This document shows positions 14,359 to 18,760 of a stretch of 18,760 nt of DNA, piece by piece. The position numbers were made by a program, and so were the translations under genes. Origin of the DNA: QHYU01 sp041493955 (GTDB lineage Bacteria > Acidobacteriota > Terriglobia > Acidiferrales > UBA7541); the NCBI GenBank assembly GCA_041493955.1, contig JBGPZW010000062.1, positions 1 through 18,760 on the forward strand, in the 5' to 3' direction. Under the pieces are notes generated by a model. It was not told the DNA's origin, did not search any database, and saw only the letters and a list, made by a program, of their open reading frames with translations. Position 1 is the stretch's first letter. Each line of letters begins with the position of its first letter.

Positions 14359-15396
14359 ATGAAGAATCGGCGTGTCTGGCATGTGTTTGGGTGGGCGGTG
14401 TTGTTGTTGTTCAGCGCCACGGGGGACGTGGCGGGGCAGGGTTCGGGCTATCATTTGGTTAAGAAGGTTCCGCTCGGCGGTGAAGGCGGCTGGGATTACC
14501 TCGCCGTGGATAGCGCGGCGCGGCGGCTCTACATCACCCGTGCCACACGCGTCATGGTCGTGGATGCGGATAGTGGCGCCGTGGTGGGCGAGATTCCCGA
14601 TACCGCCGGTGTCCACGGCGTCGCGCTAGCGCCGGAGTTCGGTCGCGGCTTCACCAGCAACGGTCGCGCCGCCACGGTGACCATCTTTGATCTGAAAACG
14701 CTGAAGCCGCTGGGGCAAGTCAAGACCGGTGACAACCCCGATGCGATCCTGTACGACCCGGCATCCAAGCGCGTGTTCACCTTCAACGGCCGGAGCAACG
14801 ACGCCACCGCATTTGAAGCGGCCACCGGCACGGTCGCGGGGACCATCCCTCTGGGCGGGAAGCCCGAGTTTGCGGTCTCCGATGGCGCCGGGCGCCTCTA
14901 CGTCAACCTGGAGGACAAGAGCGAAGTGCTGGCCCTCGATTCCCAAAAGCTCACCGTGTTGAAGCGCTGGCCCCTAGCGCCCTGCGAGGAGCCTTCGGGG
15001 ATGGCCATAGACGTGAAGCATCGGCGGCTGTTCAGCGGATGCAGCAACAAGGTCATGGCGGTGATGGACGCGGACACTGGCCGGGTGGTGACGACCGTAG
15101 CGATCGGGGCTGGGGTGGACGCCAACGCGTTTGATCCGGACGCTGCGATGGCGTTCAGTTCGAACGGCGAAGGCACACTAACCGTCGTCCATGAGGACTC
15201 CCCGGAGAAGTTCACGGTGGTCGAGAACGTGGTGACGCAGCGCGGCGCACGTACCATGACGCTTGACCCCAAAACGCACAACGTCTATCTGATCACGGCG
15301 GAGTTTGGACCGCGACCGGCGCCCACGCCGGAAAACCCGCGCGGGCGGCCTCCCATGGTGCCGGGTTCCTTCGTCCTGTTGATCTACGGAAAGTAA
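14359..15396 (+). CDS. Secreted YncE-type seven-bladed beta-propeller protein
   Basis: The 345-residue product begins with a signal peptide (hydrophobic core about residues 8-20, cleavage probably after DVAG near 26). It continues as repeated beta-propeller blades: GWDYLAVDSAARRLYITRAT (44-63), VVDADSGAVVGEIPD, AILYDPASKRVFTFNG (129-144), AFEAATGTVAGTIPLGGKP, VSDGAGRLYVNLEDKSEVLALD, MAIDVKHRRLFSGCSNKVMAVMDADTGRVV, and TMTLDPKTHNVYLIT. This pattern of x-D-x-x-x-R-x-x-Y/F followed by D-x-x-T/S-G is that of YVTN/YncE repeats. These proteins are extracytoplasmic scaffolds of varied and mostly unknown function. A Pro-rich insert (PRPAPTPENPRGRPP, 318-332) lies in the last blade. The gene converges on the alanine-rich gene. 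Confidence 0.85.
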   Translation: MKNRRVWHVFGWAVLLLFSATGDVAGQGSGYHLVKKVPLGGEGGWDYLAVDSAARRLYITRATRVMVVDADSGAVVGEIPDTAGVHGVALAPEFGRGFTSNGRAATVTIFDLKTLKPLGQVKTGDNPDAILYDPASKRVFTFNGRSNDATAFEAATGTVAGTIPLGGKPEFAVSDGAGRLYVNLEDKSEVLALDSQKLTVLKRWPLAPCEEPSGMAIDVKHRRLFSGCSNKVMAVMDADTGRVVTTVAIGAGVDANAFDPDAAMAFSSNGEGTLTVVHEDSPEKFTVVENVVTQRGARTMTLDPKTHNVYLITAEFGPRPAPTPENPRGRPPMVPGSFVLLIYGK

Positions 15397-15416
15397 CAGG
15401 AGTCTCGCCAGCTCTC

Positions 15417-15437
15417 GCAGGGGCCGGCGCCCCCTGC
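15417..15437. terminator. Possible bidirectional hairpin between convergent genes
   Basis: GCAGGGG (15417-15423) pairs with CCCCTGC (15431-15437) around a seven-base loop. It lies 20 bp after the beta-propeller stop and 34 bp after the end of the alanine-rich gene on the other strand. No T-tract follows on either strand, so it is only a weak terminator candidate. Confidence 0.35.
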
Positions 15438-15471
15438 TCACGTGTACTGGCTGACGGCGAAGCGGAATCGA

Positions 15472-17520
15472 TTACCTGACTTCAGCGGCGCGAAGGACGC
15501 CTTCCACGTCTTCCGCAATGTGATTCACCAGTTCCTGGATCTGCTCCTCGGGCTGCGTGCCGCCGGATTCCTTCACCTGTCGGCGAACGTCAGCGAGCAG
15601 AGTTTCGCGGGTGTGCGGGCTGGGCGTGTTTCGCGTCGCGTAGGTCCACAGGGCACGCTGGATGACGGTCAGCTTGTACTTGTCCGGCGGCAGGTCCGTG
15701 TGGAACTTGCCTTCCCCCGCCAGACGATTTCCAGCCTGGATAATGCGCAGGAATGTCGCGTAGGCGGGATTCTCATCCAGTTGATACTTTACCGCGCCTG
15801 CCGAGCCCTGCGGATCGGGTGGGAAAGACATGGCCACCTTCGGATCAAGCGCTGCCACGAGCACAGGTTCGGTGGCCAGGGCGCCCAAAGTGGTGGCCGG
15901 GGGCGGCTGCTTGCCGTAATCGAGGCAGTAGCCCTGCAAGGGGGCCTGCGTGGTCTGATTGGGGGGCACGGTCAGGCGCTGGTCATCGGAGGTGACCATG
16001 CGCTGGTGCTCCGGATCGGCGGGCTTGAAAACGGTGCCGGCGGGAACCTCGACCACGATTTGCTCGCCGGTGGTGTTTTGAACGACGATTTCAAAGATGC
16101 TGCCGGCCGTGACCCCTAGCCCGATCAGGCCATATGTAAAGCCGGAGGGTCGGCTGACGGTCCTGGGTCTGGTTGTCGTCGTGCACGGCGGGCACTGGGC
16201 ACAGGCCACAGCGGCCGCGCGGGAGCACGCCAATGCATAGGCTTCTGCCCAGGCGTGGGCCCAGGCATATGCCCAACTTGCCGTCCAGGAGTTGACCCAG
16301 CTACTAGTCCAGGCGTACACGTATTGATACACGTCTGCTCGAACGTGTTTGAAATCGCTAGCGAAGGCGGGTGGGGCCTCTGCCCAGGCAATAGCCCATG
16401 ATTCTGCTACCGCTTTCTTGGTTGCCTGGGCCCGTGCCGCAGCCAGGAGTTTCCAAATCGTCTGGATGGGAGGCTGCGGGGCTCCCGGGGTTTTCCACCA
16501 TTTAACAATCTGGGATAGCTGCCCTTGGTCAGCCAGCCGCAGTCGCCAAACGGAAGCAAACGCCTGTGCTCCCGCTTTTGCGAACGCTTTCGCATAGGCG
16601 AATGCAAATGCTTCCGCGTTTGCGCCGGACATCGCCCCGGCCCAAGCTTCTGCGAACGCTCGCGCCATGGCCTCGGCGGAAGCATCCGCGTACGCGGAGC
16701 TGTACGCGCTGGAACCTGCTGCGGCCCACGCTGCAGCGAAGGCTGCCGCAGAGGCTCTGGCGCAGGCGCTGGCCGCCGCAAGAGCGCAATTGCCTGAGAC
16801 TGCGGCCAAGGCCGAGCTCTCCGCGGATGCCGCTGCGGTGGCCATCGCCTCGGCGCCCGCCCTTGCCCAGGCGGCGGATCCTGCATTCGTCCACACTTCA
16901 GTCCAGACCGACGCACGCACTTCCGCCCAAACTTCGACGTCTGCCCAGGCCAACGCCCACGCGTCGGCAGTGGCGTCGCTGTAGCGCGCGCGCTTGCGAT
17001 AACTCTCGGCTTGAGCCTTCGCGCGCGCCATGGCACACAACCACGGATAGGACAGGAACCACTCTTTTGCCCATTCTTCCGCATAGCTGTCGGCATACTT
17101 CTCGGCCCACGTTTTGTCCGGGCCGCTCAACGCGCCGGCAGTCCTCCATGCCGTTTCCCAGCCGGCCTTCCCTGTTCGCGCAGCGAGTTCGAACCAGTTG
17201 CTGTCGCAACAACCGCCGGCGGGCGACGGCTTCAACCCCGTGACCTGCGCGGCCCAAGCGGCGATCCAAGCCTGGGTCCAGGCTTGTGCCCAACGGCTCG
17301 CCGCCGCGCTGGCGGTACCCGCGACAAGGCTAGCTTTTTCCTGCGCAGCGCGGGCGGCCTGGACGCTGGCTTCGTCCCAGAGCTGGTTGCAGGTGAGCGG
17401 TGCGCCGGCAGGCATCTGCGCGTGCGCGACTCCTGGCAGCACCAGTCCAGTGAGAATGACCAGACAAACTGGAATTATCCAGACAGGAGAAGAACAAGAA
17501 CGGCGCAGCGCAAGATCCAT
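15472..17520 (-). CDS. Secreted alanine/aromatic tetrad-repeat protein with thioester-like C-terminal region
   Basis: I recognise no named family. The 682-residue product has a clear signal peptide (hydrophobic core 14-30, cleavage likely at AHA-Q, 34/35). Residues about 73-430 are alanine-dominated (52 of 110 residues in 221-330), with Trp, Tyr or Phe every fourth residue in several runs, for example 77-81-85-89, 138-142-146-150-154 and 404-408-412-416-420-424-428. About 34 Trp are present in all. A CxxCxxC (440, 443, 446) and a Thr/Pro linker follow. Residues 465-682 are non-repetitive, with beta-strands (FEIVVQNTTGEQIVVEVPAGTVF), GYCLD at 530-534 and VIQRALWTYATRN at 619-631. These resemble the Cys and Gln motifs of thioester domains. 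ATG 17520 has GAGGTG four bases upstream. It lies 45 bases after the Ig-like gene, probably in one operon. A secreted or surface role is inferred. Confidence 0.82.
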   Translation of the reverse strand: MDLALRRSCSSPVWIIPVCLVILTGLVLPGVAHAQMPAGAPLTCNQLWDEASVQAARAAQEKASLVAGTASAAASRWAQAWTQAWIAAWAAQVTGLKPSPAGGCCDSNWFELAARTGKAGWETAWRTAGALSGPDKTWAEKYADSYAEEWAKEWFLSYPWLCAMARAKAQAESYRKRARYSDATADAWALAWADVEVWAEVRASVWTEVWTNAGSAAWARAGAEAMATAAASAESSALAAVSGNCALAAASACARASAAAFAAAWAAAGSSAYSSAYADASAEAMARAFAEAWAGAMSGANAEAFAFAYAKAFAKAGAQAFASVWRLRLADQGQLSQIVKWWKTPGAPQPPIQTIWKLLAAARAQATKKAVAESWAIAWAEAPPAFASDFKHVRADVYQYVYAWTSSWVNSWTASWAYAWAHAWAEAYALACSRAAAVACAQCPPCTTTTRPRTVSRPSGFTYGLIGLGVTAGSIFEIVVQNTTGEQIVVEVPAGTVFKPADPEHQRMVTSDDQRLTVPPNQTTQAPLQGYCLDYGKQPPPATTLGALATEPVLVAALDPKVAMSFPPDPQGSAGAVKYQLDENPAYATFLRIIQAGNRLAGEGKFHTDLPPDKYKLTVIQRALWTYATRNTPSPHTRETLLADVRRQVKESGGTQPEEQIQELVNHIAEDVEGVLRAAEVR
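16231..17304 (-). repeat. Degenerate 12-bp/4-residue repeat tract coding Ala and aromatic residues
   Basis: The tract encodes residues 73-430 of the alanine-rich protein. The protein unit is roughly (W/Y/F)-A-x-A. In DNA the plus strand shows a loose 12-bp period such as GCCCAGGCGTGG-GCCCAGGCATAT (near 16247-16270) and similar units near 17250-17300. Units are diverged, and two non-repetitive breaks occur (residues about 91-120 and 328-365). Confidence 0.8.
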
Positions 17521-17565
17521 TGCCCACCTCGCTGGAATCTAGAATGTGGCCACTGCCTGGGACCG

Positions 17566-18066
17566 CTACAGCGGCTTCTTCTCGGGCGAAATGTTTGACC
17601 ATCGCAGCGCCGGGCTCTGGCTCGTCGAGCCCTTCTGTTCGGGATGGACCCCGGACCAGTTCGGCGCAGCCGGAAGAACGGTGAGGAAGACGTGGAGGTT
17701 CTTGTGATCCTCCCGGCAGCCTTTCTCGCTCTTGCAGGTTAGACAATCCACCCTGATAACGGCCTCATATTGCCCTGGCTTTTGATTGCGCGTGTCGAAC
17801 TCGACCGGGACCTTGTGCGAAGCGCCCGGGCCAACTGAAAACGAGCCGGACTCCCGCAGGCGCATGAAGGGCAGAGACTCCGGTTGGACTTGAAAGCTGT
17901 GCGTCCGGAAACAGATGTTCTCCGCCTCGATATTGCTCGGGGCCACGACGTTCTGCTTCAGCTGCACGCGCCACTCGAAATCGCCCTGTGCGGTCGCACG
18001 TGGAGCAGCCCCCGCCGCCAAAAAAAACAGCAGGACCGGTAGAAAAAGTCTGTGACAACCTGTCAT
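17566..18066 (-). CDS. Small secreted protein with Ig-like beta-sandwich, unknown function
   Basis: From ATG 18066 the product has 166 residues. It has a signal peptide (hydrophobic core about 8-21, cleavage probably at ATA-Q, 26/27). A single beta-rich domain spans about 29-132, with FSVGPGASHKVPVEFDT (76-91) and KPGQYEAVIRVDC (96-108), a layout like bacterial Ig-like domains. Cys52, Cys108, Cys111 and Cys117 suggest disulfides or a small metal site (CLTCKSEKGC). The last 30 residues are polar and probably disordered. I do not recognise a named family. The open frame runs back to 18510, but ATG 18066 has GAGGGG five bases upstream and gives the signal peptide. A near-consensus promoter precedes it, and the alanine-rich gene follows after 45 bases, so the two are probably co-expressed. 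Confidence 0.75.
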   Translation of the reverse strand: MTGCHRLFLPVLLFFLAAGAAPRATAQGDFEWRVQLKQNVVAPSNIEAENICFRTHSFQVQPESLPFMRLRESGSFSVGPGASHKVPVEFDTRNQKPGQYEAVIRVDCLTCKSEKGCREDHKNLHVFLTVLPAAPNWSGVHPEQKGSTSQSPALRWSNISPEKKPL

Positions 18067-18102
18067 GTGATCCCCTCGCGACGGACCTTCAGACTGTGCT
18101 GG

Positions 18103-18131
18103 ATGGTAGCCCTCGGCTGAAGCCGTGTCAA
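18103..18131 (-). promoter_or_regulatory. Near-consensus sigma-70-type promoter of the secreted two-gene operon
   Basis: On the minus strand a perfect TTGACA (18126-18131) is followed after exactly 17 bases by TACCAT (18103-18108). Transcription would begin about 30 bases before ATG 18066. It is the best promoter match I found in the window. Confidence 0.6.
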
Positions 18132-18150
18132 TCGGCGAGAGCAAATGGGG

Positions 18151-18180
18151 GTGACGCTTCGTCTCTCCCTCCAGTACAAT
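18151..18180 (+). promoter_or_regulatory. Candidate promoter of the serine hydrolase gene
   Basis: GTGACG (18151-18156), an 18-base spacer, then TACAAT (18175-18180), five of six bases of the -10 consensus. It implies a leader of about 43 bases before ATG 18230 and lies back to back with the promoter of the minus-strand secreted operon. Confidence 0.5.
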
Positions 18181-18229
18181 TCGCGCCGGGAGATCGACCA
18201 TGCCCGCAGTCACTCCGGGAGGAATCCGT

Positions 18230-18760
18230 ATGCATAGCAGGCTTGCTCTTCTGATCTGCGTGTCCCTGCTGCTTGGCGGGAGTTCCAGCGTTGCGGCGCA
18301 GGAGGAAATCCGGTTGGCCACGCCGCCCGCCACCCAACAAAAGATCAAGGCGGCACCGAAAGCCAAACCGGCGACCCGGGCCGCCGAACAGACCGCCACC
18401 GCTACCAAGCTGGAAGGACTTGATGGCTTCGTCATCCAAGCGATGAAGGACTGGAAAGTTCCCGGGCTGGCCGTGGTGATCGTGCAGGACGGCAAAATCA
18501 TATGGTCCAAGGGCTACGGCTTTCGTGACGTCAAGAATCAGCTCCTGGTTACGCCAAAGACGCTGTTCGCGATCGGCTCGATCACCAAGTCATTCACCGT
18601 GGCCTCGCTGGCGCGCCTCGTGGACGAAGGCAAGCTCGACTGGGACAAGCCGGTGCGCGAGTACATGCCGAGCTTCACCATGTACGACGAGGTTGCCAGC
18701 GGGCACATGACCCCGCGCGACATGGTGACGCACCGCTCGGGCCTGCCGCGGCACGACGCC
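18230..18760 (+). CDS. Serine hydrolase, class C beta-lactamase/penicillin-binding-protein-like (partial, 3' truncated by window)
   Basis: The first 177 residues are present and the frame is open at the window edge. A signal peptide (MHSRLALLICVSLLLGGSSS then VAAQ, cleavage about 23/24) is followed by a Pro/Ala/Lys/Thr-rich linker to about residue 60. The beta-lactamase-fold domain then begins: LDGFVIQAMKDWKVPGLAVVIVQDGKIIWSKGYG (64-97), and FAIGSITKSFTVASLARLVDEGKLDWDKPV (113-142) with the catalytic SxxK tetrad S117-I-T-K120. TPRDMVTHRSGLP (161-173) is the usual LLTHTSGLP block. The YxN and KTG motifs would lie beyond the window. Relatives include AmpC, EstB-type esterases and D-aminopeptidases, so beta-lactam hydrolysis should not be assumed. 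ATG 18230 is chosen for the signal peptide and the GGGAGGA six bases upstream. Confidence 0.88.
   Translation, partial: MHSRLALLICVSLLLGGSSSVAAQEEIRLATPPATQQKIKAAPKAKPATRAAEQTATATKLEGLDGFVIQAMKDWKVPGLAVVIVQDGKIIWSKGYGFRDVKNQLLVTPKTLFAIGSITKSFTVASLARLVDEGKLDWDKPVREYMPSFTMYDEVASGHMTPRDMVTHRSGLPRHDA

Noticed and set aside
14155..14616. A 153-residue minus-strand frame overlapping the beta-propeller start
   Set aside because: Most of it is antisense to the conserved propeller repeats, and the part outside the gene has irregular composition. The alternative frame at 14208-14372 looks more coding-like.
16525..17243. Plus-strand open frames of 90-225 residues inside the alanine-rich gene, one of them also alanine-rich
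   Set aside because: Repetitive GCC/GGC codons read as low-complexity frames in several registers. Only the minus-strand frame has a signal peptide, a ribosome binding site, a promoter-linked neighbour and a non-repetitive C-terminal domain.
18067..18510. N-terminal extension of the small secreted protein up to 18510
   Set aside because: It would overlap the serine hydrolase gene and its promoter and would bury the signal peptide internally. ATG 18066 has a good ribosome binding site and a promoter at the right distance.

Overview
The window is GC-rich chromosomal DNA from a Gram-negative-type bacterium. A stand-alone heptose-phosphate adenylyltransferase, a periplasmic SurA-like chaperone and many Sec signal peptides point to a diderm. 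The mix of a PilZ protein, a BlaI-type repressor, a YhaM-type nuclease and the mfd/SurA adjacency fits Acidobacteriota best. That assignment is inference; no rRNA or tRNA gene is present to confirm it.

Layout. Positions 1-2265 hold galU (+), a TTG-started FmdB zinc-ribbon gene (-) and rsmI (+). Positions 2385-10446 form a tight seven-gene run on the minus strand, read in the order rfaE2, mfd, SurA-like PPIase, yhaM-type nuclease, blaI-type repressor, dusB, PilZ gene. Three of its six junctions are 4-nt ATGA overlaps, so it is very probably one operon joining envelope sugar synthesis, transcription-coupled repair, outer-membrane protein folding, RNA turnover and tRNA modification. Positions 10548-13335 carry two plus-strand genes: an alpha/beta hydrolase with a large polytopic membrane C-terminus, and a geranylgeranyl-reductase-type flavoprotein. 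A short XRE regulator (-) follows, then a 395-bp gap and a secreted YncE-type beta-propeller (+).

The most unusual part is 15472-18066 on the minus strand. A near-consensus sigma-70-type promoter precedes a small secreted Ig-like protein (166 aa), and 45 nt further on lies a 682-aa secreted protein. About 360 residues of the latter are alanine-dominated, with tryptophan, tyrosine or phenylalanine recurring every fourth residue. Its C-terminal region carries a YCLD motif and an IQRALW motif that resemble the Cys and Gln motifs of thioester adhesion domains. I know no named family for this architecture, and I regard the pair as the best candidate for an undescribed surface or extracellular system. 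A serine beta-lactamase-like hydrolase diverges from the same short intergenic region and runs off the right end.

The remaining genes are mostly conserved housekeeping or accessory enzymes. I saw no insertion sequence, CRISPR array, integrase, attachment site, tRNA or rRNA.
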